Counted from the first letter of the stretch, positions 18,361-28,144 are shown. The stretch is DNA of 64,000 nucleotides from Bacillota bacterium (GCA_023386955.1 JAEWIS010000019.1:62001-126000); one strand, 5' to 3'. The notes: generated by a model not told the origin, from the sequence alone. Program-made: numbers and translations.

Positions 18361-18407
18361 ATGGATTGTACGAAAATATCCAAACGTTGCAGTTTAGAGC
18401 AATCCAT
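18361..18407. promoter_or_regulatory. inverted repeat in the MocR / oxidase intergenic region
   Basis: Arms ATGGATTG (18361-18368) and CAATCCAT (18400-18407), eight perfect pairs with a 31-bp spacer, between the two divergent starts. A MocR binding role is inferred from position only. Confidence 0.4.
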
Positions 18408-18450
18408 AATATGCAGATTTGATGAAACCACGAGTCAGGAGAGATGCCTT

Positions 18451-19881
18451 ATGATGAAAGTAAACCGCCAGGATAAAACTCCAATTTGGCAGCAATTGCT
18501 GAATCAGGCGATTCAACATATCACCAGCGGGATATGGGCTCCGGGGGAATTGCTGATTCCTTCCCGCGAGCTTGCGCAGCAGGTGGGGGTTTCCCGTTCC
18601 ACCATCCAGATCGTCTATGAGGAATTGCTCAGCAGAGGATATACCGTGACCTCCGGTCGGGGCGGAACACGGGTGAGCCGCTGGAATCCCATCGTGGAGC
18701 CTGCCAAAGTCCCAACTGCCCTGGGGCCCGTCCCGCCCTCCTTGCCTCTGCTGCATTCAGCCGTGGATCAACTGCATGATTGGTTCAGAGGCAAGCAGCA
18801 CCGGGAGACGGAGATTGATTTTACCCCGCACGAGCCTTATCTGGATGAACAATTCCAAAAAAACTGGAGGCAGTCGCTCCTCCATGCTTCCTCTGCCATG
18901 TCCCTGTCGGATTGGAAATACGGTGATCCGTATGGCCTTCCGGCGCTTCGCGGGCAAATCCAGCGTTATTTATTGCTGGAGCGGGGCATCCGGATCGGGA
19001 CCGATCAGATTCTTCTGACCTCAGGCGCCCAGCATAGCCTTGACTTGATCGCCCAAGCGCTGTTATCCGAAGGGGATACGGTCTCGTTGGAGGATCCCGG
19101 CTTTCCCGCAGCCTGGATGGCCATGAAATACCGGCGGATGCAGGTAGTGCCTGTTCCCGTGGATGCCCAAGGGCTTGTAGTGGAGCGTGTCGACCCCCGG
19201 TCCAAGCTGGTGTTTGTAACCCCTTCGCACCAATGCGCAGTAGGGTCCGTGATGTCGGAGCCGCGCAGGCAGCAATTACTGCATAAGGCTGTACAAGACC
19301 AAATGTGGATCATTGAGGACGACTATGACAGTGAGTTCCGGTATCGGGGAGACCCGCTCCCGACCCTCTTCAGCCAGGCAGCAGCGAGTACCTTGTATCT
19401 CATGAGCTTCTCCAAAATGATTGCTCCGGGTATTCGGATATCGGCGATTGTGGGATCGGCAGAGGCCATCGCCCAGCTGGCCCGGGTCCAGGAGCTAACC
19501 TACCGCCAGCTTCCCGTGATGGATCAGCTCACGCTGACCCACTTTATCAAGCAGGGGCATTTTATGCGGCATATGAGAAGGGTCCGGAACGTGTACCGGC
19601 GGAGGCACGAAGCCATAACCAAGGCCATTGCGGCCAGCGGGTTAGGGGAATGTTTCACTCTAAGCGGAGCAGAAACAGGCTTGCATGTGCTGCTTGAAGC
19701 GGAGGCATCCTGCGACGAAGAGGCAGCAACTGCACTGGCCCTGCAGCAGGGCATACGGGTATACCCGCTGCGGCCCTATTGTCTGGAGAGCAGCCGGAAG
19801 GGATGGGTGCTGGGGTTTGCCAAGGTAGACGAAGCGTCGATTGAGCGGGGAATTCATCGTTTAGCGGGGGTATGGGTGTAA
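18451..19881 (+). CDS. MocR/PdxR-type regulator with aminotransferase-like domain
   Basis: 476 residues from ATG 18451 (AGGAGAG seven bases upstream). HTH at about 1-75 with PSRELAQQVGVSRSTIQ, then a class I aminotransferase-like domain: KYGDPYGLPALR, LLTSGAQHSLDLIAQ, EDDYDSEFRYRG and the PLP lysine in MSFSKMIAPGIR. Divergent from the split-barrel flavin protein. Probably senses PLP, an amino acid or an adduct of both and controls the neighbour. Confidence 0.9.
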   Translation: MMKVNRQDKTPIWQQLLNQAIQHITSGIWAPGELLIPSRELAQQVGVSRSTIQIVYEELLSRGYTVTSGRGGTRVSRWNPIVEPAKVPTALGPVPPSLPLLHSAVDQLHDWFRGKQHRETEIDFTPHEPYLDEQFQKNWRQSLLHASSAMSLSDWKYGDPYGLPALRGQIQRYLLLERGIRIGTDQILLTSGAQHSLDLIAQALLSEGDTVSLEDPGFPAAWMAMKYRRMQVVPVPVDAQGLVVERVDPRSKLVFVTPSHQCAVGSVMSEPRRQQLLHKAVQDQMWIIEDDYDSEFRYRGDPLPTLFSQAAASTLYLMSFSKMIAPGIRISAIVGSAEAIAQLARVQELTYRQLPVMDQLTLTHFIKQGHFMRHMRRVRNVYRRRHEAITKAIAASGLGECFTLSGAETGLHVLLEAEASCDEEAATALALQQGIRVYPLRPYCLESSRKGWVLGFAKVDEASIERGIHRLAGVWV

Positions 19882-19885
19882 GAAT

Positions 19886-20611
19886 TCATTCAAGCTGGGC
19901 AAGAGCGGTCTCATCCACAATGATGATTTGCCGTTGGCCAACGAGCTTAATCCAACCCTGCTCCTGAAACAGGGCCAGCTTGCGGCTGAGGCTTTCCTGT
20001 GTGGTCCCGATCATCACCGCCAGGTCCTTTTTGCTGACAGGCAGCAGGATTGCGTTATCCTTGGTTTGACCCTTTTGCTGATGGTGCAGCATCTCCAATA
20101 AAGTCCTGGCGAGCCGCTGCTCAACATCATATAGGGTAAGCTGCTCCAATTTGGCCTCTGCGGATTCAATACGCTCGGTATACTTCTCCAGGAACTTGAT
20201 CGCGATCTGAGGAGTCCGCAGCATGAGGTCATTGATCACCTTACCCTGAATCAGGCAGATCTCCGTCGTCTCCAATGCCTCCGCGGTGTCCGTTAATACC
20301 GTATGGCTGAATAAGGACAGCTCCCCTGTGAAATCACCGGGCTGAAGAATACGCACAATCTGCTCCTTGCCGGAGGGAGAGAAACGGGATATCTTCACGC
20401 TCCCCCGATGGACAATCCATAGATTCGCGGACGAGTGCCCCGGAGAGAATAGTACCTCCCCTTTTGTATATTGCTTGCTGATGGAGGCACCCATAACCTC
20501 CCGCTTCTCTTCCACGGATAAAATGTCCAGAATCGGCACATTGTTGATGCACAAGGCTGGAGACGGGTCTGCTGCCTTCGCCTTATTGGCCGGATGATGA
20601 TTGCATGCCAT
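19886..20611 (-). CDS. Crp/Fnr family regulator with FNR-type recognition helix
   Basis: 241 residues: cyclic-nucleotide-binding-like beta-barrel at about 30-140 and a C-terminal winged helix. The recognition helix reads TQESLSRKL, i.e. the E-x-x-S-R pattern of FNR proteins that read TTGAT half-sites, not the R-E-x-x-x-R of CRP. Two cysteines near the N-terminus (3 and 21) with HH between could bind metal, but the FNR four-cysteine cluster is not present. ATG 20611 overlaps the P-type ATPase gene by 29 bp (AGAGGG upstream). Third gene of an operon preceded by an FNR-like box, so autoregulation is likely. Confidence 0.85.
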   Translation of the reverse strand: MACNHHPANKAKAADPSPALCINNVPILDILSVEEKREVMGASISKQYTKGEVLFSPGHSSANLWIVHRGSVKISRFSPSGKEQIVRILQPGDFTGELSLFSHTVLTDTAEALETTEICLIQGKVINDLMLRTPQIAIKFLEKYTERIESAEAKLEQLTLYDVEQRLARTLLEMLHHQQKGQTKDNAILLPVSKKDLAVMIGTTQESLSRKLALFQEQGWIKLVGQRQIIIVDETALAQLE

Positions 20612-22496
20612 TGGGAATCCCTCTATTCCTGGTGAATATAGTTGGCTTCGTCTTTCTTCCACGGTAGCGTGTTAACCAAACCGCATTCATAATCACGGCC
20701 AATACACTTAATTCATGCACGAGCATGCCGGAGGCCATGAATACACTACCGGTTAATACTCCGATTAACAGGATCAATACGACGACAACCGCGAAGGTAA
20801 TATTTTGCCTCATATTCTTCATTGTAGCATGGCTTAATCCCAAGGCGTACGGAAGGTTGGACAGACGGTCCGACATGAGCACCACATCGGCGGTTTCGAT
20901 AGCGGCATCCGTGCCCGACCCGCCCATTGCAATGCCTACATCGGCAACAGCCAAAGCGGGAGCATCATTCACACCATCGCCGATCATGGCAACGGTATAC
21001 TGGTTCTGCAGATCGCGGAGGATCCGGACCTTATCCTCCGGCAGCAGCTCCGCATAATACTGATCGATCCCCAGCTCACGGGCTACCGCGGCAGCAGTCC
21101 GTTCATTATCGCCGGTTAACATCACAACCTGTTGCACACCGGATTTTTTAAGCGCATGAACAAGCTCATAGGCTTCGTCCCGTAAGACGTCTGCAATCGA
21201 GATTAACCCCAGCACCCGTTCCTCATCCGCGACAAAAACAACCGTCTGTGCCCGATCCTCTTCTAGCGATACATAGCGAGTTACCTCTTGGTCATATGGA
21301 ATGCTGCAGTCCGCCATTAACCTGCGGTTGCCAATATACAGCTTCCTTCCTTCAACGGTGGCCTCTACCCCCTTGCCTGGCAATGACCGGAACTGTTCTG
21401 CGGGAATAACCGCTGAGGCGAATCTCGACGAAGCCTCTGCCACAATGGCGCTGGCCAGATGATGCTCGGATAGATATTCGGCCCGTGCTGCCATCTGCAA
21501 GAGATTATCCTCATTCCCGTCCAACACATGTATGCGTGTAACCTGCGGTTTGCCGATGGTGAGTGTGCCTGTTTTGTCAAAGGCGGCCACTTGAACCTTG
21601 CCTGCCTTTTCCAACGTGTCGCCACCTTTATATAAAATACCGTTCCTCGCCCCGTTGCCGATCCCCGCTACGATGGACACCGGAGCCGAGATCACCATGG
21701 CCCCTGGGCAAGCAATCACCAATAAGGTCAGGGTTAATTCAATATCTCTGGTCAAGAGGTACACGATAATCGCTAATCCGAAAATAGCTGGCGTATAGAA
21801 CCGGGCGAATTTCTCAATGAATTTCTGAGTAGGTGCCTTCGATTCCTGAGCTTCCTCCACCATATGGAGAATCCGGGCAAAGGTTGTGTCGCCGCCCACC
21901 TTCTCCGCAATAATCTCCAAGTACCCATGCTCAATGACAGTACCGCTGAACACCTTCGCATCCTTATCCCGGCTGACCGGAACAGATTCCCCTGTAATAG
22001 CCGCTTGATTGATGGTCGCCTTTCCCTTGAGAACCGTACCATCCACCGGGATGCTTTCGCCGGGACGGACCAGAACCAGATCCCCTTCCCGCACCTCATC
22101 CGATGGCACCTTAACCTCTATTCCATCACGTATAATCGAAGAGGTGGCAGGAACCAACGCCATTAACGACTTCAATGAAGACCGGGTTCGTTCAATCGCC
22201 CTCGCTTCCAGATAGGAGCCGAGCATAAACAGGAAGGTCACGGCTGCGGCCTCCCAGTATTCCTGGATGAGGATAGCCCCGGTGACGGCGATGGTCACAA
22301 GCGCTTCAATCCCCACTATGCGGTAACGTATGGCTTGGATGGCATTCTTCATAATCGGATAGCCTGCGGTGAGTGCGGCTGCAATCATGAGAAGATCCGA
22401 GACTAAACCGAGCCTGTCCCCTATCTTTAGTAAAAAAGATATGGCGATAAGCAGCCCGGCCGTCAGGATAATCCTTTCCTTTTTCCTTCTGGACAT
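20583..22496 (-). CDS. P1B-type heavy-metal-transporting ATPase, atypical CPG motif
   Basis: 637-residue membrane pump from ATG 22496 (AAGGGGG upstream). Motifs: TGES in the actuator domain, DKTGTLT with the phosphorylated Asp, and GDGVNDAPAL. The transmembrane metal site reads A-C-P-G-A-M instead of the usual CPC/CPH, and the nucleotide-domain HP dipeptide is H-H (LSEHHLASA). The N-terminal metal-binding domain is absent; a separate HMA protein is encoded 13 bp upstream. Related to ZntA/CadA-like exporters, but the metal cannot be assigned from these motifs. Confidence 0.9.
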   Translation of the reverse strand: MSRRKKERIILTAGLLIAISFLLKIGDRLGLVSDLLMIAAALTAGYPIMKNAIQAIRYRIVGIEALVTIAVTGAILIQEYWEAAAVTFLFMLGSYLEARAIERTRSSLKSLMALVPATSSIIRDGIEVKVPSDEVREGDLVLVRPGESIPVDGTVLKGKATINQAAITGESVPVSRDKDAKVFSGTVIEHGYLEIIAEKVGGDTTFARILHMVEEAQESKAPTQKFIEKFARFYTPAIFGLAIIVYLLTRDIELTLTLLVIACPGAMVISAPVSIVAGIGNGARNGILYKGGDTLEKAGKVQVAAFDKTGTLTIGKPQVTRIHVLDGNEDNLLQMAARAEYLSEHHLASAIVAEASSRFASAVIPAEQFRSLPGKGVEATVEGRKLYIGNRRLMADCSIPYDQEVTRYVSLEEDRAQTVVFVADEERVLGLISIADVLRDEAYELVHALKKSGVQQVVMLTGDNERTAAAVARELGIDQYYAELLPEDKVRILRDLQNQYTVAMIGDGVNDAPALAVADVGIAMGGSGTDAAIETADVVLMSDRLSNLPYALGLSHATMKNMRQNITFAVVVVLILLIGVLTGSVFMASGMLVHELSVLAVIMNAVWLTRYRGRKTKPTIFTRNRGIPNGMQSSSGQ

Positions 22497-22509
22497 GATG
22501 CTTACCCCC

Positions 22510-22731
22510 TTACTGTGTACGTAGAATTTGAAAACCCAGATCCGTGATGACTTTACCGAGACCGGCAGCGGTGACAGGATCATGGTGACTCACCTTGACC
22601 TTGCTGGAGGTGAAAAGGACCTTTACCTCGGTTACCCCCTCTTGGTTGGTTAGCGCCGCTTCAATTTTCTTGATACAGCTGGGGCAGGTAAGCTGCTCTA
22701 ATTGGAAAGTGGTAATTGTCGCTGTAGTCAT
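22510..22731 (-). CDS. heavy-metal-associated (HMA) domain protein
   Basis: 73-residue soluble metallochaperone-like protein. The metal-binding T-C-P-S-C motif is at about 15-19 and the ferredoxin-like fold is complete (IEAALTNQEGVTEVKVL). It starts the operon with the P1B ATPase, 13 bp apart, and replaces the N-terminal domain missing in that pump. Transcription likely starts at a promoter activated through the FNR-like box upstream. Confidence 0.88.
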   Translation of the reverse strand: MTTATITTFQLEQLTCPSCIKKIEAALTNQEGVTEVKVLFTSSKVKVSHHDPVTAAGLGKVITDLGFQILRTQ

Positions 22732-22775
22732 TTGTGAATCCCCCTTAGGATGTGCATGATCTTCTTGCTGATTTC

Positions 22776-22817
22776 AGTATAGGGGGTATTCGGTGAGGTT
22801 CCTTTGACCTGGATCAA
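22776..22817 (-). promoter_or_regulatory. FNR-like box and -10 element of the HMA / P1B ATPase operon
   Basis: On the minus strand TTGATCCAGGTCAA (22817-22804) fits TTGAT-N4-ATCAA with one mismatch, and TATACT lies at 22781-22776. The predicted start near 22769 puts the box centre at about -41.5, the position used by class II FNR/CRP activators. No good -35 is present, as expected for an activator-dependent promoter. Confidence 0.75.
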
Positions 22818-22843
22818 AATTTAAAAACTTCACCTGTAAAAAG

Positions 22844-22878
22844 CCAAAAAAGCGGTACAGGTCATCGCCCGTACCGCT
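22844..22878 (-). terminator. terminator of the ribosomal protein L25 gene
   Basis: Perfect eight-pair hairpin AGCGGTAC / GTACCGCT followed on the minus strand by TTTTTTGGCTTTTT, 20 bases after the stop codon. Confidence 0.88.
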
Positions 22879-22897
22879 GCTCTCTTCTATGGAATCG

Positions 22898-23443
22898 TTA
22901 AGGCTTCACAACAGACAGAAGGGATTCATTAGCCTCGGAAATCACCGCTACCTCAGGGGAGAATACGGCATCCCTAACATGTAAGGTTTCTCCAACCCCC
23001 ATGCCGCTCACATCAAATTCAACCCACGTTGGCAAATGATCCGGCAACGCCTCCACCTCAATAGAGGCCAATTGAATTTGCACAACCCCGCCTTCTTTCG
23101 TTCCGACCGGGGTCCCCTTGAACTTAACGGGAATTTTGGTGCGCAGGATCTCATGGGTCTGCACCTGCTGGAAATCCACATGGATCACCTCGCCTGTAAC
23201 CGGATGACGCTGCAGGTCCTCCAGCAGTACAGTTAAGGCTTCCTTTTCTTCAAATTGCAGCTTAATAAACCCCGCAGCACTTTGCCGCAACCATTTTTTG
23301 AATTGAATCGCGGAAATATGAACCATCTGGTTCTCGGTATTCCTGCCGAAAACAATACCCGGCAAACGCCCGGATTGGCGCAAATTGCGAAGTTGGGATG
23401 TATTTAACGGGATGCGGGCTTCTGCTTGGAAACTAATGGCCAT
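22898..23443 (-). CDS. rplY: 50S ribosomal protein L25 / general stress protein Ctc
   Basis: Binds 5S rRNA in the large ribosomal subunit; the long form is stress-induced in Bacillus. 181 residues: N-terminal L25 domain with RLPGIVFGR near residue 30 and HVDFQQV near 95, then the TL5/Ctc C-terminal beta domain (VEALPDHLPTWVEFDVSGMGVGETLHV described by its P-D-H-P-x-D pattern). ATG 23443 has AGGAGAG eight bases upstream. Monocistronic with its own terminator. The residues QSAAGF replace the usual variable region and are not unusual. Confidence 0.92.
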   Translation of the reverse strand: MAISFQAEARIPLNTSQLRNLRQSGRLPGIVFGRNTENQMVHISAIQFKKWLRQSAAGFIKLQFEEKEALTVLLEDLQRHPVTGEVIHVDFQQVQTHEILRTKIPVKFKGTPVGTKEGGVVQIQLASIEVEALPDHLPTWVEFDVSGMGVGETLHVRDAVFSPEVAVISEANESLLSVVKP

Positions 23444-23606
23444 GCTGTGTTCTCTCCTCTTCATGAATTGATATTGTCATACCGTTTACCATCACTCCAT
23501 TTCCCCCTGTTGGGGCTAAAGAGAGGAACATAGCATCACCACCTCCACATACCATCAGATTATTTTCCATTTAATAGATAAAGCTCCCATCATAAAGTAA
23601 AGCACC

Positions 23607-23622
23607 CTGCTCGGAAGAGCAG
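23607..23622 (-). terminator. possible terminator of dbpA
   Basis: CTGCTC-TTCC-GAGCAG hairpin followed by GGGTGCTTTACTTT on the minus strand, about 90 bases after the stop. The T tract is interrupted. Confidence 0.4.
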
Positions 23623-23710
23623 AATGCCTATGGACACCTATGGGATACCTCTACCCTATCATAGAAGCACCGTTCTGTCGACCAGATCGCCTAATCGAAA
23701 AACGAACGCC

Positions 23711-25159
23711 TTATTTCCGATTTGCCACATGTACCTTCAGCAGCTTTCCCTTGACCGTGGTATCCTTCATCCTATGAAGAACGAGCTGGCCTTTACCATT
23801 GAGGATATCCACATAGGAGGCATTATCCTCGATGGTGATAATCCCGATATCGTCTGCCGTTACCCCTTCGATCTTGGCAATCGTGCCGACGAAATCCACC
23901 GCTCTGATCTTCTTTTTCTTCCCGCCGTTAAAATACAGCTTCAGCACGCCCTGATCCATACGGGAGCTCCGGTCCTTCATGGCGGCCCGCTGATTCCTGA
24001 TCTTGGCCTCGAAAGCCGGGCTGGTTCGTGCAATGTCTTCTTTGGTGGGTTTGTTTCTTTGCTGAAGCTCGAAGCCGATAAACCGCTCCACATTGATAAC
24101 GAACTTGTCGTCGGTGGATGTGGCGAAGGAGATGGCTTTCCCCGAATGCCCGGCTCTTCCCGTCCGGCCGGTCCGATGGACATAGCTTTCGTGCTCCTGC
24201 GGAAAATCATAGTTGATCACATGGCTGATGTTCTCGATATCGATCCCTCTCGCGGCGACATCGGTGGCAATCAGATAACGAAACTCCCCTTGTTTGAAGG
24301 CGTTCATCATCTCCGAGCGGTCTTCCTGCTCCATTCCGCCATGAATTCTGCCGCAGGGGTAGCCCGCCTTGGCCAATTCCTCGAATACGACCTCAACCCG
24401 AACCTGTGTCCGGCAAAAGATAATGCAGCTATCCGGGTTCTCGACAACAGTGACATCCCGAAGCAATTTCAGCTTGTTGTCGTCCCTGACGGAATAAATC
24501 GAATGCTCGATTTGGCTTACCGTCTTGGCCTCGGTTTGCACCTCTATGTCCAAGGGCTGGTTCATATATTTATGGCAAAGATTCTTCACGTCCTTGGGCA
24601 GCGTCGCGGAGAACAGCATGGTCATACGATCCAGAGGCAGCGTGCGGATAATCCGCTCCACATGCTCAATAAAGCCCATGTTCAGCATTTCATCGGCTTC
24701 ATCAATGACCAGGAACCGGATTTGCTCCAAGTCGATGGTCTGCTTCTCAATATGATCGATTAACCGCCCCGGTGTGCCCACGATGACATGGTTTCTCTGC
24801 TGCAGCTGCACCTTCTGCCGGGCAAAGGGCTGCTTCCCGTAAACAGCGGCTGCCTTAATCCGTTTATGTCTGCCGATATTCATGATATCCTGCTTCACCT
24901 GGTCGGCAAGCTCGCGGGTTGGTGTTAGAATCAGGGCCTGAGGCCGGTTCTCATCCCATTCCAGCAGCTCGCAGATCGGTATGCCGTAAGCCGCGGTTTT
25001 CCCGCTTCCCGTGTGAGACTTAACGGTCATATCCTTTCTCTCCAGCGCCAAAGGAATGACCTTGCGTTGAACCTCCGTGGGTTCATGGAATCCCATATTT
25101 TCTAAGGAACGGGTAATGTCCTCACTTAATTTATACTCCGTAAAGCCTTGCTCACTCAT
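23711..25159 (-). CDS. dbpA: DEAD-box RNA helicase DbpA/YxiN
   Basis: 482 residues. Helicase core with SHTGSGKT at 48-55, PTRELA near 80, DEAD at 153-156, SAT near 187 and HRTGRTGR near 330. The C-terminal 75 residues form the DbpA RNA-binding domain ([21 protein letters not shown]), which in this family targets hairpin 92 of 23S rRNA and directs late large-subunit assembly. ATG 25159 with AAGGGG upstream. Monocistronic. Confidence 0.92.
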   Translation of the reverse strand: MSEQGFTEYKLSEDITRSLENMGFHEPTEVQRKVIPLALERKDMTVKSHTGSGKTAAYGIPICELLEWDENRPQALILTPTRELADQVKQDIMNIGRHKRIKAAAVYGKQPFARQKVQLQQRNHVIVGTPGRLIDHIEKQTIDLEQIRFLVIDEADEMLNMGFIEHVERIIRTLPLDRMTMLFSATLPKDVKNLCHKYMNQPLDIEVQTEAKTVSQIEHSIYSVRDDNKLKLLRDVTVVENPDSCIIFCRTQVRVEVVFEELAKAGYPCGRIHGGMEQEDRSEMMNAFKQGEFRYLIATDVAARGIDIENISHVINYDFPQEHESYVHRTGRTGRAGHSGKAISFATSTDDKFVINVERFIGFELQQRNKPTKEDIARTSPAFEAKIRNQRAAMKDRSSRMDQGVLKLYFNGGKKKKIRAVDFVGTIAKIEGVTADDIGIITIEDNASYVDILNGKGQLVLHRMKDTTVKGKLLKVHVANRK

Positions 25160-25245
25160 CAGGTAACCCCTTTTATTTTAAGTAACAACGAATAACGATT
25201 GTTTTCATGTCCAGGTTATATTCTATCCATTATGGTCATCCATGT

Positions 25246-25914
25246 CTATTCCGTGGAACTTTTCAATATACGAACATCGAATCCCTTAACCAGCAGCCAA
25301 ACGGGAAATGCAATTTCGAAGAGCGCTCCCGGAATGTACAATACAGATCCGGTTTCGTAACCGAGGATGGCCAGACAGCTGTTTGCCAACAATGCCGTAT
25401 ACCCGATAAAGCCGATGACGGATAACAACCTGGGGATCAACCTGGCCCGGTACAGTACATGACAAAGCAGCAAGCTTCCCAAGCTGAGCACAAGCATGGC
25501 GGTCTGAAAGAGCACAGCCCGCAAGTCCAGCACTATTTGTCCTAACCACTCCATAGCTGGATCCTGGGCGGTACTCATGGAGATATAATCATGACTTAGT
25601 GCGATTAGTACGAACGGGCCGATTGCACTCAGGATCAAGAGTACAGATTCTATCACCCGGGATCCGAAGTACCCTAGCGCAAATGCTTCGTTATGCCTCT
25701 TCAAAATGGGGTACAACAGCATGGCAATCCCCAAGACCGCCATGGCATTGATCCATTCCAAAAACCATCCCAGCATCACGTTTGTTCGATCCGTATACAG
25801 ATTGGAAAGAAAATCCGGGCGATGTAAAACTGGGTTCAGAAGCCCGCTTCCCAGCATATAGGCACCTGTCGACACCAAAAACAATGCGCCAGCCACTCGT
25901 GCACTTTTCTTCAT
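25246..25914 (-). CDS. DUF4386 family membrane protein
   Basis: 222 residues with about six membrane helices and the N-terminal R-V-A-G-A-L-F-L pattern of DUF4386 proteins. Function of the family is unknown. It follows the MalT-like regulator by 71 bp on the same strand; DUF4386 genes are often next to such regulators, suggesting it is a target or the last gene of the same operon. Confidence 0.78.
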   Translation of the reverse strand: MKKSARVAGALFLVSTGAYMLGSGLLNPVLHRPDFLSNLYTDRTNVMLGWFLEWINAMAVLGIAMLLYPILKRHNEAFALGYFGSRVIESVLLILSAIGPFVLIALSHDYISMSTAQDPAMEWLGQIVLDLRAVLFQTAMLVLSLGSLLLCHVLYRARLIPRLLSVIGFIGYTALLANSCLAILGYETGSVLYIPGALFEIAFPVWLLVKGFDVRILKSSTE

Positions 25915-25985
25915 ATTTATCTCCTCTTCTCTTGGCTATTTTTATAAGCAGTATAGCTCGAAGAGGGAGGCGGCTTGTAGACACT

Positions 25986-28124
25986 TTAGTGTGATTTGGG
26001 AGTGTTCGGCAACAAATTCAATGCTGCGGCACGGGCGATAGCTTCCGTTCGTCTATGGACCTGGAGCTTTTCATAAATCCTGCGATTGTATCCTTTAACC
26101 GTATCCAAAGCCAAAAACAGCTTCTCGCCAATTTCTTTGTTGGATAATCCCTTGGCGATAAGCTCCAGAACCTCCATTTCACGCTGGCTTAGCGGTTCGA
26201 TCAGGCTGCTGCTCTTTATCCCGTTATGATGAACCCGCTCCAGACCGAGCTTCGCTTCATGGAGAGCTGGATGCGGCAGATCACCGCCCAGACGCAGTGC
26301 CTCTTGGTAACATTCCGCCGCGGAACTGATCCGATCCTCAGCCTCCTCTATTTGACCCAGCCCAATCAAAGCCATTACCGCCATCAGTTCATGCCTCATG
26401 CTCAGGCTATTCGTTATAACCTCGTGATAAGCCTCCCGGGCATCGGCGTAAGCTCCGAGCCGCTGAAGCGCAACGCCTAGCATCCAAGCGGCTGCCGTCC
26501 GGACAGGGATATTATCCGGCCGCAGGTACGCCTGCGCTCGGCGGGATTGGACAATCACCGTTTCAACGTCATGATTGCCGCCTCTCCATCCATGGTTTAC
26601 AGGTGCAATCCGGCCGACAAGCTCATCGGTCTTATCGCTCTGAGCCGTACTTAGCATATCCACTTCGAATGTTTGTAAGGTTCGTTCCGCACCTTCAGAA
26701 TGGCCGGTTAGCACCAATGATGCCAAAGTTGCCCGGGTCGCCGCAATCAGTCCGATAAGGTTCCTGACGTTGATGTCCTGCTCTGCACCTGCCAGAGCGA
26801 TCTCTGCCGCGCGGAGCTTCTGCTCGACGCCCGTCAGCCTGCCCGCAAGCAGCAGAACGGAACCATACATGACCCATAACGCGGGTCTGGCATCCAATTC
26901 CTTAGCGGGCAATGATTCCAGCCAGCTCAGCGAAATACCTGCAGCCCCGCGGAGATGCAGCGGCATTCCGTTACCTTCCAGCAGGCGTGCGGAGCGATCT
27001 ATGTCTTGGCATTCCACGGCATGGCTGAACGCTTCGATTTCGAAGCCATTGTGTTCATACCACTCACTTGCCCGTCTATGCAATTCCTCTATGTGGCTAT
27101 CATTGAAGCTTTCCCGCAGCCGTTTGCGGAGTAGCTCCACAAACAAATGATGGTAGCGAAACCATCTGCGTTCATTATCCAAAGGAACGATAAATAAATT
27201 GTTACGTTCCAGATCCAGTAATGTTTTCTTACCGCAAATGGCGGGATCCAGTACAACCGCATCACACAGAGACCCGCACAAACGGTCGAGGATGGAGGTT
27301 CGCAGCAAAAAGGTCTGCACAGCATCGGGTTGTCGCTGCAGGACCTCTTCTACCAGATAGTCCAGCACAAAAGGATGGTGGCCTGCAAAAGAAGGAACGC
27401 GCCCATCGGCATCCTGAGCTCCCTGGATAGAGATCGCCGCCAGATGCATACCCGCGGCCCAGCCTTCGGTGCGCGATTCCAACGAAATGATTTGATCCTT
27501 GGAGAGATTAAGACCCCTGATACGGTTCAAAAAATCCTCGGATTCGGATAGCGTAAATTTCAAATCCGCGGCCCGCAGCTCGGTCAATTGATCCTGTGCC
27601 CGCATTCGGGCCAATGGAATACCGGGGTCCTCACGGGTCGTCATCACAAGATGCATCTGAACGGGAAGATGGTCAAGCAAAAAACGGACGGCATCCTCTA
27701 CCGGCTTCGATTTTGCCGCATGGTAATCGTCAAGAATAAGCAGGAAAGGAGTTGGAAGGGCTGCGAGCTCATTAAGAAGTGCGGTTAAAATGGACTCGAT
27801 TGGTGGATAAGGGGGATTCTGAAGTACGGTGAGAACGCCTTCTCCTATATCCGTCTTCAGCGTCTGCAAGGAGCAGATCATATAGGTCAAAAAACGGATA
27901 ACCTCCTGGTCCCCTTCCTCCAGCGACAGCCAGGCGGCAGGCCGCCCGCAGCCGGCGAGCCATTCACAGACTAACGTCGTTTTGCCATAGCCTGCAGGCG
28001 CGGAGATCAGGGTCGCCTTGCGGTATAAGCCCTTATTGAGCCTTCCGGTCAATCCCGTACGGGGAACCGAATCCGTTCGAGGCGCAGGGATATACAGTTT
28101 CGTGGTTATGATAGGAATAGACAT
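25986..28124 (-). CDS. MalT-like LuxR family (LAL) transcriptional regulator
   Basis: 712-residue ATP-dependent activator. N-terminal STAND ATPase with Walker A PAGYGKTT near residue 42-49 and Walker B FLLILDDYHAA near 128; central helical repeats; C-terminal LuxR HTH (LSQREMEVLELIAKGLSNKEIG, then TVKGYNRRIYEKL). Family members are commonly 830-900 residues, so the repeat region is about 150 residues short, but the frame is intact. It sits 20 bp behind the SUMF1-domain gene. Inducer unknown. Confidence 0.88.
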   Translation of the reverse strand: MSIPIITTKLYIPAPRTDSVPRTGLTGRLNKGLYRKATLISAPAGYGKTTLVCEWLAGCGRPAAWLSLEEGDQEVIRFLTYMICSLQTLKTDIGEGVLTVLQNPPYPPIESILTALLNELAALPTPFLLILDDYHAAKSKPVEDAVRFLLDHLPVQMHLVMTTREDPGIPLARMRAQDQLTELRAADLKFTLSESEDFLNRIRGLNLSKDQIISLESRTEGWAAGMHLAAISIQGAQDADGRVPSFAGHHPFVLDYLVEEVLQRQPDAVQTFLLRTSILDRLCGSLCDAVVLDPAICGKKTLLDLERNNLFIVPLDNERRWFRYHHLFVELLRKRLRESFNDSHIEELHRRASEWYEHNGFEIEAFSHAVECQDIDRSARLLEGNGMPLHLRGAAGISLSWLESLPAKELDARPALWVMYGSVLLLAGRLTGVEQKLRAAEIALAGAEQDINVRNLIGLIAATRATLASLVLTGHSEGAERTLQTFEVDMLSTAQSDKTDELVGRIAPVNHGWRGGNHDVETVIVQSRRAQAYLRPDNIPVRTAAAWMLGVALQRLGAYADAREAYHEVITNSLSMRHELMAVMALIGLGQIEEAEDRISSAAECYQEALRLGGDLPHPALHEAKLGLERVHHNGIKSSSLIEPLSQREMEVLELIAKGLSNKEIGEKLFLALDTVKGYNRRIYEKLQVHRRTEAIARAAALNLLPNTPKSH

Positions 28125-28144
28125 ATGTGCACCACCCTGCCCGT

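Noticed and set aside
23624..24763. Plus-strand frame of 379 codons opposite dbpA
   Set aside because: Shadow of a clear DEAD-box helicase; no site or family.
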